64,000 nucleotides of DNA from Davidsoniella eucalypti (Eukaryota > Ascomycota > Sordariomycetes > Microascales > Ceratocystidaceae): assembly GCA_004009845.1 (NCBI GenBank), contig RMBW01000045.1, positions 1 through 64,000 on the forward strand. Reading direction: 5' to 3'. How positions within the stretch are numbered: position 1 is the stretch's first letter; the number at the start of each line of letters is the position of its first letter. The translations under genes were made by a program, and so were the position numbers. Below are positions 35,701-47,638 of this stretch, in pieces. The notes below the pieces were generated by a model, which was not told the DNA's origin, searched no databases, and worked only from the letters and a program-made list of their open reading frames with translations.

Positions 35701-38352
35701 CTGGAATGAGACCCATGTTGGGACTTTGTTCTTCATCCTCGAAAATTGCATCGGGAATGCTGTGGCGGCTGACGTGTGACTGGCTGCGTGAACGAACAGA
35801 TGATCTGCGACGGCCGTGGCCCATGGGAGGTTCGCCAATGAGAGACTCAGGACGGCTATCGCCTTGAATATGGTCCAATTCATAAAGCAAAGAATCCAGC
35901 TTGCCAAGGCTACGCTGGCGCTCAATCACCTGTTCAAGACGGTCCATCTCACGTTGCATGAGCTCAGTGTCTTGGTCAGCTTCAGCAAGACGCTCCTCAA
36001 GGGTAGAGATGTAATCTTCGGCAGCGGCTTCAGTCTCACGAACACGGGCGATTTCTTTCCGTAGCTCAATGATGAGAGTGGCGTTCTTTTCTTCACCCGA
36101 GGTATGACCATCGAGTTTGGCCTCGAGGTCATGAAGATAGCTTTCAGTGCTAGATTCGCGATCCATGAGCTTTTGAAGACGGGCTTGAAGTTGAGTGTTG
36201 ATAGTCTCGACATAGGCACACTTAGTCTCCTTCTCGAGAAGATTAGCTTCAGTTGAGGAAAGAGTCCCACGGGTGTTGGCGAGAGACTGTTCCAGACTTT
36301 GAATAGTCTTCTCGTACTCCAAAACAACTTGCTCGACAGCTTGAGCAAAGGTATTGGAGCGGTTCAGACGCTCAGTAGCTACAACATCTTCCTCATCCTC
36401 ACGATGGAGCATCATCTCGTTCTGCAAAGCCTCGTTGTTACGGGCCTTGGCCATCTCCGAGATAAGCTTGGCATGGCGCTGGCTCAGAGCTGTGTAGTTT
36501 TCCTGGATGTCTAGGAGCTGGTTTTGAAGCTCAACTTCACGCTCATTAGGACGTTCGCCACGGTCATTTGAAGCGTTGCGGCGATCAGAAATTGAACGTT
36601 CGGCACTGCGGATTTGTTCGCGGAGAAAGGCAACTTCAGCTTTTAGTCTCTCAATGATGGCATGCTTGTCACCACCCTCATCAACCTTCTGGATACGAGG
36701 CTTGCTTTGGATGTTGCGAGCACGCTGGGCGTATTGGACAGTGTTGAGAGTTTCGCTCAAGTGGAATTCAGGTGGCGTAACACAGGCAATCATATAGGTG
36801 ATAGCATTGCCACCCAATGAATCCTGTAGCAAACGGGTAAGCTTAGAATCACGGTATGAGACGTGAGATCCAGCCTGGCGCATAGAAAGTTGTGAAATGA
36901 CCTTTCCTAGAGCAGCAAGGCCGGCATTGATGGAAATACCCTCACGAGCACGCTCACCCTGAGCACCGGTATTCTTCAGACGCTCACTACCAGCAAGATC
37001 GACAAAGTGTAGCTTGCTGTCAGTAGTCATTGTATTGTCTGCGCCAGACATGGCATCGACAGGCATAGAATTGCGACGTTCATTTGAGCCACGTGCTCTA
37101 CGTTGGACCAGATTGAGCGAGAAGACGGCGTGCGAACGCGACGACTTAGCGTTGATAGCGGTAGCATCGGTCTGTCTGATGGCTGAGCCGAATGCCAGGG
37201 CGTTCATCAAGTCATCGATAGAGTTGATATCGACTTGCGTCAAGCCTGTAAGAATGATGTTTCCCTTGGTATCCTCGCGGATAGTGACCTGACTACGATC
37301 CTGTGCAGAGACATGTTCGGGAGCAAGCAAATCGCGAAGTTGTTCGTTGTAGATTTCGACATATGTCGCCTTTAACGACCAATCACGGTCACCTAGGCTA
37401 ACGCCTTGATTCGGATAGCGCACGGGTGATCGTACGTGTGACATGGAGCCGCGATTTTGTTGTTTATTAGAGCGGCTTCCGCTAGTGTCGAGATGTTCGA
37501 AAAGGGCGGTTGCAGCACGAGGAATTACACCTTTTCAATGATAGCGTTAGTTTGTGTTCTTGTTCGCCTGGAGAAAATTATATGGAAGACGGGCTCATAT
37601 TGTGAACTACCCAGTGCAGTTATACACATACCCATTAGCTGGATATCTTCTTGTTCTAGAGGACCAGAAGTTCCCATTGTGAATGATTTTCCAGCACCTG
37701 ACTGGCCATATGCCAGAAGAGACACATTGTAACCCTGTACGAAAGAGGTCACACAGTCGCTAACATACTCCCAAATGCCATCTTGTCCAACTTCGGGGCC
37801 AAAGACGCGATCAAAGACAAAAAGCTTACGTCCTTGGGGAGAGTCGATAGCTAGATTTGTGTTGGAGTTTACGTGCACCATGGGCTTCTGGAATCGCTGT
37901 GGGATAAGTTCAAAGCCCGGATCGGTAGACTTTAATGGTGGACGGACACGCACGGCTATACAGTTAGATTAAGTTAGTAAATATGTAGATATGCGCATCA
38001 ACGTGATGCGATACACGGGGCAGAAGATTAGGACATATATTTCAAATCGGTAACTCAACAGACGGTGATAGGCGCAAAGTCGCAGGCTCACTCTTTGCGC
38101 GACATTCAGGCGAGACATTGGGGAGAGGAGAATATAGGGCATAGAAATAAGACAAAATGGAGTCGTAGACATACCAACTCGCACAGCTGTGCGTCCATCT
38201 TCGTCGGAAGCGCGGCTGGCAGTGCCAGCGGGTTTACCTTGCATACTCAGACGACTATTGCTTCGTGGAGTTGCAAAAGGTGTTTGTGTTGGGCGGACTA
38301 AGGCACTCATCGGTCGTCCTGATGTGGGAGACTGTGGCGGAGAGGTCGCCAT
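32720..38352 (-). CDS. Kinesin motor protein with very long coiled coil, kinesin-4-like
   Basis: Exons 38,352-38,175, 37,955-37,632 and 37,530-32,720 give about 1,770 residues. Introns are 219 bp (GTATGT/TATAG) and 101 bp (GTATGT, branch CTAAC, AAAAG acceptor). The N-terminus is a Ser/Pro/Thr-rich leader of about 55 residues. The motor follows, with AVRVRPP, P-loop AYGQSGAGKSFTMGT (about 142-155), switch I NAKSSRSHAVFSL and switch II VDLAGSERLKNTGAQGER. YRDSKLTRLLQDSLGGNA and the NTVQYAQRARNIQSKP end resemble kinesin-4 (KIF4/KIF21) motors, so plus-end-directed movement is expected. The remaining 1,300 residues are mostly heptad-type coiled coil with Ser/Pro-rich breaks, which suggests a dimer. 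The C-terminus is basic and ends KKKKKGSLNCF. The family placement is by motor-motif likeness only, and the cargo is unknown. Confidence 0.9.
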
Positions 38353-41300
38353 GGCGAGATAAAAGAAAAGGAAAAAAAAGAAGAAGAATGGAAAGGAGGT
38401 TAGGGTGTGCTCCGACTAAGAGCGATCTGACAGATGAAGAGACCAAGCAATGGAGCGACCGGGAATCGGGTCGGTCAACTCCTCCTCTGGTTACGCGAGA
38501 AAGAGCGTGGAGAGACGCTGGGTTCTGGGCGGAACTTGACTAGCTAGCTGGAGAGTAAGTAGCTGAGTAGGCACAGCACAAGTATAGCACAGGCGAGCGC
38601 AAGTGTGAGCACAACCACAGATACGCAGCAATAGTATGAGACCCAAGATTGAGCGAAGTTGGTGCACCAAGAGAATTATGCACGAGGGATGCGCTATGCA
38701 AAGATTGAAAATGCACAAGTGTAAGGCAGGCGTGAAGCACTTAACCAAAGTATGCGGTAGTGATCGCAAGACAAGAAATACAAATCCAGGGGGACCCGGT
38801 GGATATGGGAGAGAAAGAAAAAAAACGAGCGGATGCCGCGCAGCAAGCTGACAAGTTAGGTCAAGGTAATGTCGGCGGTAGTTATTTCACTGCTAGGACA
38901 AGCGAGTCAACAAGCTATGGGTCGGCAAGAAACAAAGATAAAGAAGAGAAAAGATACGGGCACCGCAAAAAGAAGGAAGAAAGAAAGCAAAAGGCAAAAT
39001 GTGAAGCAATCGCTACCAGCAGTGATCAAAGAAGGCTGGGGTGTGTAGGTGGCCGTGTTCTAGGTTAGTTCATGAACGTGAGCGTAAGTGTGAGCAAGCC
39101 TAAATGTAGAGTCGTTCTTTGTCTTGCTGTATATACATAAAGGTATATGTGAACAACACGAAAGACAGATAGCACTCGGGTCGTCGTGCGTCGTGGGTTA
39201 TCGTCCAAAGCGTAGCTTAGCAAGCAAGCCTGACGAAGCAAGTTATTGATCTTTGGCGCAAGCTGTTTATTTTGCAATGTACAAGTAGTGTCTCGGTAGG
39301 AAGAACACAAGCTTCGAGACACGGCGTTGAATTTTGAATTTACTCTTTTTTTGTTTCTTTTTGGTATGTGTCAAGAGTCGTCAGTTAAAGAAAAACATAA
39401 AATCAGAAGACAAGCCCCGCTATGAGAAAAGGGATATAATGAGCGTGGGAAAAGAAGATAAGAACGGCACAAATAGTAAAATGCCTTACCCGAAGGGATT
39501 CTATGTGTGGTAAGCCAATGTGTATAAGACCACAAAGCGGTGATGCATTGTTTTTTTTTAGAGAAAGAGAAAGATTGAACTCACTTATTCAAAGCTTCTT
39601 CTCTTTCCCTCTCACTCTTTCTTTTGACAAACTGCACGCCACAAGTTTCACAACAGGGCTAGACCAATTATTACAGGGCGGCGGAACTCGGACTAACCTG
39701 GGATATATGGTACAGTACGTACAGTATACAAGATAGGCAGAGCACGCGAAGCTAGCAACACTGGCCGTCGTTCGCTGATATGTGAAATACAATCGTTGAC
39801 TAGCGGTAATCCAGCAACAATTGGAGTTATGTATTGATGAAATACAAGGAGTAGAGAAGGTCCAGTCTAATCACAAAAAGATGCGAACCACGTCGAATCA
39901 AGAGGGAGTTTGCACCAGAGAATAGTAGCGCTGCTATAGAGGAGACAAAAGTCGAGGCAGGGATCAAGCCCAGCCAGCCAAATATATGCCTGGCGAGTAC
40001 ATCCTTTGGGGTTCTCTACTTGTTCTAGAGACGCCTTTTGTTTTTTTAAAGCCTCTATAACCGAATTATTGGCTTTTGATAGTGCTCAACTGATGTCTTC
40101 TTCTTTCTCTTTTCTTTCTAAACTATCGAACAATAATTTTCATTATGCGTTAGTGAAGGCATTCAAGCTGTGAGAAAATCGAAACAGAACAGCCACACTC
40201 ACAGTCTATAGGGTAGCGGCATCACGGTGGCAGGCAGGGCAATGGGTAGCAATATAGTTCAGTTCAGTGCTGGCTTAGTTGTAAACTGGAACGCAAGGAA
40301 AGGTTAGTATCGAAGCTGGGCCTTGTCCAGACCAACCAACAATGTGATGTTGATGGGATCGATGTCACGTCAGAGCGAGCAAAAGCAGTCGACCGGCCAC
40401 AGATGAGCCAGGGGCAGCGAGTATAACTGTACAGCAGGAATTCAAAAGAGGATGAGAACAGTCAGGACCCCCAGCCAGCCCAGCGAAGCGCTAGTTTATA
40501 ACGCTACGTGGGAATGTATGAGCGGGAATCCTAAGAAGTGAAATGAAAAAAGGATCTCTCGCATGCAGATAGGAGACCGACTTCACTGTGATGGGCTTCT
40601 CAAACGTGACATGCAGCGCAAAGGGGTGGAAGGATAAATCGAGAAATCGAACCTAACGAGATCCAGTGGTTGATTGATTGTTGTTGTTGGCATTATTGTT
40701 GAGATGATCTAGTCTCTACAATTGGATCAGTTCTTTTTATGGGAAAGGACCGCCATGGGAATGTTCCACATATAAAAGTTAGCCTTGTGGTTCTTTCTCT
40801 TTACAGTCGTTTACATTATCAACATTGTGATACAGCCACTTTCCGTGTCTGGAGTGTGTGAATTAAAACTACAAGGGTTAACCAAACCCGCGCACTTATA
40901 GCGGTCAGGGTTCTATAACGAAGTTTTTAGCACCAACTCCAGAATGAACCTAGGCACTAGTGCTCTAAGAAAACGAAAGCTTCCATAGCATTCAAACATG
41001 AGCCCCCTGAGACCATCTCGAATCGGGTCTAGTGTCGCCCTGATATGATCCGGACTGACAACTAACCATCCAAATAACGACCTGACTGGCTAAGTGGTAG
41101 CTCATGGTAGAAATCTAGAGCCAAGATTAACTATGGAATGCACGTTTCGACACAGATAAATATGTGATATACAATATGATTGCAGCGTGGCGGGCTCTCG
41201 CTTCTTCGTAGCTTTGAACTCAGTCTGGCCAGGCGACTAAGCGTGACAATGGCACAGTCGTTGTTTATTGTTTGTGTTTACTGGCTAACGACTAGACTAG

Positions 41301-44300
41301 GCTAGCGGCGATCAGGGCGCCTGGGTGCACTGTTGACTCTTGCGTCCAGCGGGCAGCGGGAAAAACGAGCTTGCTGGCCACCGCTCTTAGTTTGTTTAAC
41401 AGCCACCGATTGAATGGGGGCCGCAGAAGTCAGATGGTCGATATATCGACGGTTGGATAGAGGGTCTCGGATTTCATAGTCAATAATCTGTAGGGTTTAT
41501 GCTAGTATACGACTATTTGAGATAGTTGTAGTTGCGTTGATATGCCATTGCATCGTGCTACATATGTATGAATACAAAAGCAAAAAGATATAAGCAAGAG
41601 ACAAAAAAGAGAGACTGGCAGATAGGATGATGACCTAACAAGGGGCTTATCCAGCAACTAGTGATATAACGTGGGGAGTGTCTCTTTCCGCGTCTTCTAT
41701 CCGTGATCTTTGTGTTTTATTTTGTCGGGCAACATGGCTAATAAACAATTCTACAATGCAGCTGCATGCACTTAACCAACATGTTTCTACATACCAAGAT
41801 CCATGGGCCAGGGAGAAAGTAGTTGTATTGTATGTATACATAGCCCAGAGACATCTGGAACATCCAATCGCCTTTTGCCTTTGGGAGGGATATATTTGAC
41901 TCTAAGAATTGAATAGCACAGCCGTGCTTCGAGAGGGATAAGATGGCCTACCTAGATAATACCTAGATAACTAAGATGAAGGGAGTCGTCACATCCAGTG
42001 CCATGCAGGAGAAGGCCAGACGGAACATATCAACGCCACGAAAACAAAAATTTGCCGACTGGTTAGTAAAGAAAACGAGACACAGAACTGGAAAGTTGTA
42101 TCATCGCACTGTAGTGACAAGAATGCTACTGTGATCTTGCCCCTCTCGCTACCCATTATGGCTTCATGAGAAGATGGGATGTTCTCCTGCATGGACGAAC
42201 AGACGTGCATACATGTAGAACCGCCTTCTAGGTAGACATAACTACTCTCGTCCCATATGAACAACTAATAATATGACAAGTTTATGCAAGATACATGTTT
42301 TATCCATAGTAACTTGGTATTCGTCAGCGTAAACTACACCTAACTAATTATCATATCCCTCCACATGTAAATGCCCGAGCGCAAGGTCAGCTATCAGAGC
42401 AACATCCGAATGATCGACAGGTTCGTATTAGAGATTTTGGCAACTAAGGTAGATACGGAACAACAACCATGCAACCTTTATACAGTTTATCGTTACAGTT
42501 TAATAATTTAGTAACTGTTCCATTGAAGTATACATTTGCAGTGTATTGAGTTTGAGTGATTAACTTAAGTGTCAGTAGATGAAGAATGTGTTATATGTTA
42601 TATGAAGCAAGAGACGGATCTATGGTAAGTCGAATGTTGAAGACAGTTAACATTTATTCCATTTTATAAGCTGGGTCAATGCGATATAAGATTGACTTTA
42701 GCGTCGCCCAACGAGATATTTGTCTCTCTCTGTGGCGCTATGGAGGACTTGACAAGTAATATTGATTCGTCTCTCTTTTGATTCTCTCTTGACTTTATTC
42801 TCTCTTATTTTATTTGGTGTACATGATAGTGCGTATAAAAAGCACCGAGATCAAAACCGGGAAAAGTAGCAGCATCGAGGTTGATTATTATCCCGGACAC
42901 ACTAGAAGCTGGCTTTTTTTTTTATCAGCCTGCTTCAGTGGCTTCGCATCCGCAAAAAGTAATGTAGCGGCTGATCATTCATCCTTTAGCAGTATCCGTA
43001 ATGTGAGAAACACAACTTAAGACTACATTACATGTAAGTCGTTGTGATAGGTTTTGTCACGATACTGGGCTAATACCGCGGAGGAAGCTTGTTTACCATT
43101 AGAAGCTAGCGCTCCACTTTGGGACGTGGCGCAACATTATGAAACACGGAAGGAAAAGAACTAACGTCTGCTACGAAAGTGATTGATTTTGGTACTTTAC
43201 TTGGTGCTATAGACCCTGCTATATGGCTGCACATCGCCATTCAAAAGTTGATTACATTTCACATGGTTTGCGATCCTGTTGTTAGGCCGGTACCAACAGA
43301 GCGACTGAGAATTATAATAAAACCGAGAAAAGTCAAGAAACAGCGCATTAAGACTGTCAAAAGGATACTTTTTATCAAGAAGTGTCGGGTTTGACCCTCT
43401 TGTACACAAACCCTGGTATCCGCCAAACCCTAACATATTATGTTGCGTTACGAATGAAGAACCGACCCGGTGAAAAAAAGCTTAACTTTCTTTTTTTGCT
43501 CGTTTTGCATGAAATTCATGGGCAATAGTTGGTGTCAAAGCTTAGGAACAAAGCGGCTGGTTGGTCAATCCCCCACACACGAAACAAAAGAGAGTCTCAT
43601 GGCTTAATATTCAGAACTTGCAATTATGCGGACGACTGATATCAGAACGGGAGGACCAGCCGGATTTGGATATCTCGCTGAGCATGTGAGTTGTATCAGT
43701 CGGAGATGTGGATGGTTAGATAGATAAATTTGGGGAAAAGGACATGATAATGCCACCGTGGATGTTGGTGATGGCTGAATCCAACAACTCCATGGAGACA
43801 GACGAGAACACACGGAAGAAAAAGAAGAAGACTAAAGCAGTCAGTGGTGATGTAGTAAGATAGAAGTGGTACCGATGGCACGGCGAGATTGCACGGTGAG
43901 GTCCGCCCGCTGATTAGATGTGACGTCAAGAGTGATACGTTTAGATCACCGGAACGACATGGGAAAGCTCCGGGACAGTGCTGAACGACGTCTTGATGTT
44001 GCAGCAGGATGGAGGCTAAATGGAGGGACGGCGGCGATGGAGAGATAACTGGAGGACAACTGGAGACATGTCTTGTCACAGGAAATATTGACTAGTGAGT
44101 TTGTGGTCTGATATCTGCTACTTTTTCTATATTAGCCTACCGTATCGGGTACTGGGCCTTAGACCGGAAAAAAGAGACACACAGATCGAAACAAACAGGC
44201 TTGCTCAGCAGGTCAAAGCCCTCGACATAGAAGAATAGACGCCCGGTGAAGTGAGGGGCACAACAGTGGTGGGGGTAGTTAGAAACGGGCTCACGAAGAG

Positions 44301-44626
44301 CGTCGTTGATTTAAAGACTCGGCGGATGCCCCCGTTGGTCGAGTAGACTGGAGGCAAGTTTTCTTTCTTTTTGCGGAGTTCAAACGGAATCCAAACCGAA
44401 CTAGTCGACGAAGCGAAGACAATCTTGGCTACTAGTCTCAATATAATCCGATAGAAAAATTCTGCAATATCCTCTTTTTTCCTGAGCGCATTCGAGTCAC
44501 TAACGAACCGGACAATATAAAAGTCAGAATACATACATAACATATATATCTGTATTTTCTCGATTCTTGACTGCATTTCCGGCCGTCTTGCACACTGTAG
44601 CAACCAGAAACTACTCTCCAACCGCC
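38353..44626. other. 6.3-kb region with no recognised gene
   Basis: The stretch lies between divergent kinesin and FAD-monooxygenase genes. Sequence to about 39.5 kb may hold the kinesin promoter and leader. Open frames on either strand are below 145 codons and look non-coding. A tRNA-like A box near 41,090 has no matching B box or acceptor stem. I see no transposon remnants. Confidence 0.45.
44516..44522 (+). promoter_or_regulatory. Candidate TATA box for the FAD monooxygenase gene
   Basis: TATAAAA lies about 110 bp upstream of the ATG at 44,627, a normal distance for a regulated fungal promoter. It is a motif match only. Confidence 0.45.
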
Positions 44627-46017
44627 ATGTCATCAACACGCCCCTTCAACTCCGTGCTCATCGTCGGCGCCGGCCCAGCCGGTCTTTTGCTCGCCCTTCT
44701 CCTATCAAAGAAAGGCATTGCGTGCCACATCCTGGAAGCCTCGCACGAGCTTGACCAGCAACCTCGTGCCGCTGTCTACGGCGGGCCTTGCATTCCCGAT
44801 CTAGCACGTGCTGGCATACTCTCCGCAATCCGCACCGAGGGCTTCTCACTATCAAACATATCGTGGCGCATGCCCGGCACTCATGAGGTCGTGGCGTATC
44901 TGGACAGCGCGCAGATGCAGGATATTGACGGCGTTGATCTACGTGCCGCGTGCTTGGGTCTGCATGAGTTGGACGAGCTTATGTTGAAGGAGTTTCTGGA
45001 GAAGTACAACGGCAAAATCAGCTGGAAACACTGTGTAACGAACGTTACGCAGGATGAGGATAAGGCTGTCGTCACGGCGCAGACTGAAGGTGGAGAGAAG
45101 ACTTTCGAGGCCGATTATGTAGTCGGTGCCGATGGTGCTACTAGTGCCGTGCGTAAGGCTGTATTTGGCGACGACTTCCCTGGCTTCACCTGGGATCGTC
45201 AGATTGTGGCTACTAATGTGAGTCCGGCCTGTAACCAGACACCGATAGTTGTCTATATGCTAACCTACTGTGTCTCCTATAGGTATACTATGACTTTGCT
45301 GGAAAGTTTGGCTGGCATGATACCAACTTCGTGATCCACCCCACCGACTTCTTCATGGCCTGCCGCATCAGTAACGACGGCCTCTACCGGGTGACTTACG
45401 GCGAAGAAGTTGGCCTAACGCGCGAAGAGATCTTGGCCCGCCAACCTGCGCGCTTTGAGGCCCTTCTGCCCGGACACCCGAAGCCGGACCAATATCGCTT
45501 GGTCAACATTTCGCCATACAAGATGCACCAGCGTTGCGCACCGTCATTCCGTGTTGGCCGTGTCTTGCTAGTCGCTGATGCCGCGCATGTGTGTAACCCA
45601 TGGGGTGGAATGGGTATCACCGGTGGCTTTGTGGATGTCGGCGGTCTGTTTGACTGCCTGGCAGGTATTTGGGATGGCGTGGCGGACGAGAGCATCTTGG
45701 ATCTGTATAGTGAGAAGCGCATAGAGCTATATAAGACCATTATTGATGTAATCTCGCAGGATAACTTCCGCCGGGTTTCTGATGAGAGTAAGTCTACGTA
45801 TTCCCGCCAAGATAAGCCGTATACGGTACAAAGAGACCATCCTAACAATTTCATTATAGACCCAGATACTCGCCTTGGCCGTGATGACTTCTTGCAGTTG
45901 GTCAAGAAGGCCGAAACTGACTTTCCGCTGAGCAGACAGATCCAGCTTGGATCTAACAGTGTGCGTTATGACTTCACTCGGCACTACTCGACGGCCCAGA
46001 AGCCCGCCGATAAGTAG
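44627..46017 (+). CDS. FAD-dependent monooxygenase (PheA/TfdB-type aromatic hydroxylase family)
   Basis: Exons 44,627-45,217, 45,283-45,787 and 45,860-46,017 give about 417 residues. The first intron (GTGAGT, branch GCTAAC, TATAG) is required. The second (GTAAGT, branch CCTAAC, TTATAG) is 72 bp with no in-frame stop, so unspliced RNA would add 24 residues; splicing gives VSDENPDTRLGRDDF, closer to the family. Motifs: dinucleotide-binding GAGPAG (14-19), the second FAD motif GADGATSAVRK, and ADAAHVCNPWGGMG near the C-terminus. The family uses NAD(P)H and oxygen to hydroxylate aromatic or polyketide substrates. The protein lacks the thioredoxin-like tail of phenol hydroxylases. No biosynthetic cluster surrounds it, so the substrate is unknown. 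The ATG chosen lies in CCGCCATGT context and is the first after the TATA box. Confidence 0.9.
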
Positions 46018-47638
46018 ATTATCATTGGATATAAGGCGAATCAGGGCGGAGGAATTTGTTGTTATGTTTATTCACCATAGAGAGGTACTGATTATTGCAG
46101 CTGCGTTTCAGCACGTACTTAGATAGAACACGGAATATCAAGATGTGAAAGGCAATGAGGGGATATGCTCTCTATGGAGCTTTTGTCCTAGTTTTGAGAC
46201 TATCTACTTATTATGGGCATGATATGGCGTGGAAATATAGTATGGGTACAAGCTGATACAATATACGTAGCTGGCGCGACGACTTTGGTTGACTAGTTGA
46301 ATATATCTTTCATTATGTATTTTGGATACGTGGGGCATAGCTATCGAGACGCTTAAATATGTATAGCACGATCAATGTCTTGTACTTCGAAGACTTGTTG
46401 AGTTCTTGGCAATATCATTTGTATTAGCATTTCCACTTGAGGAATAGCTTGATATCATGTACATCAACATAAAAGCCTTCTACTACGAGACTGATGGCCA
46501 GTTCCAACGTTCATAGACCTAATCAATGACGATCAAAGCACGGGCCTAGATCTAGCTGCCTTATCACCCATAACTATGCCAGCACAAGATCACTTGAGCG
46601 TTGCTGCTGCACCTGTGAAAGCGGTTCCGACAGTAAGCGAATGCTTTAAGAACTGGCAGGACTCCTACAATATCTTTGGATCTTTGGGCTGGCAGCTTGT
46701 CTAGGCTAGCGTTAGGCTTTGGATAACGAGGCTTCAAGCGACAAACTTGGGCTAAGGATCGATCGGATGAGTCGGTTCTGTTCACAGAGTGAGTCCTGTT
46801 CATGCAGCTAAATGGAGACAAGTCATGTGGCAATGCAATCAATACTTGTCAATGTATCTAAGTAGCAGTGAATCGTAGATGGAGCCTGGTTTTAGGCATG
46901 AGCGGGCAGAACGGCTGACGGCTGGCAGCCTTGCGAGAGTACAGCTAGCAGCTGGCAACAGATGGTAAAGTGCGTCACAGGACAGTAGAATGACGAAGGT
47001 GGATTTGTCCAGGGCGCAGTTGCTGTATTTGGCATTAGCTGGCATGCGCTTGCCTGATCGGTCGCCAAACTATGTATGTAATTTACTATGCGATGATTAA
47101 CTATGCGTGAGGCCCTCTTTAAGCATCCCAAACCAACGCCCTAATCTAGCCTTTTAATCGCAGCCCAGTCGAGCCTAGATTCCGGTCAAATCTTGGCCAG
47201 AGCGACGATATTTACAAGATAAGAATCACACCCGCAACAAAAGCAGCAGCAGCAGCCTAATCGACAGCCTCGCAGGCGCCCTTTCCTTCCCATCCATCGC
47301 TTCAGGCCTCGTCTATCACCGCCAACGCACGCAGATTCCTGGGTCGGCCCCTATTGTGCGCATTTGTGCCCGCCGCTTAACACAAAGTCGCCATTGGAGC
47401 CATTCACAATCTAGCCTCCATCGTCAGAAGACTTTGCTTGTGCAAGAAAGGCTGGCGATACGATGGCTGCGGTGGCCTGCGACTAAAATAACGCACCTGA
47501 TACTGTTTGTTTATCTGTGTCTATTATATTCTCCTTGCCTTCTTTCTTTCTTTCTCTTCCCTTTTCTCTTCTTACTGCGTTGGAAGTCTGAAAGCAAGTG
47601 CCCGACCAAGCGTCTTCTTCTCTCAGCCCCCCCTCACG
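46018..47638. other. Intergenic region; 3' part is the leader of the MFS transporter gene
   Basis: No coding frame is recognised. A CAG-rich microsatellite-like run sits near 47,238-47,252. A strong pyrimidine tract (TCTTTCTTTC type) at about 47,540-47,577 precedes the transporter ATG by 60-100 bases, the usual position of a fungal transcription start. Confidence 0.45.

Noticed and set aside
37969..38174. Open frame continuing past the first kinesin exon
   Set aside because: It reads into an intron with clear GTATGT donor and TATAG acceptor; splicing restores the canonical AVRVRPP motor start.
41085..41165. tRNA-like A box (TGGCTAAGTGG)
   Set aside because: No proper B box and no acceptor-stem pairing could be found.
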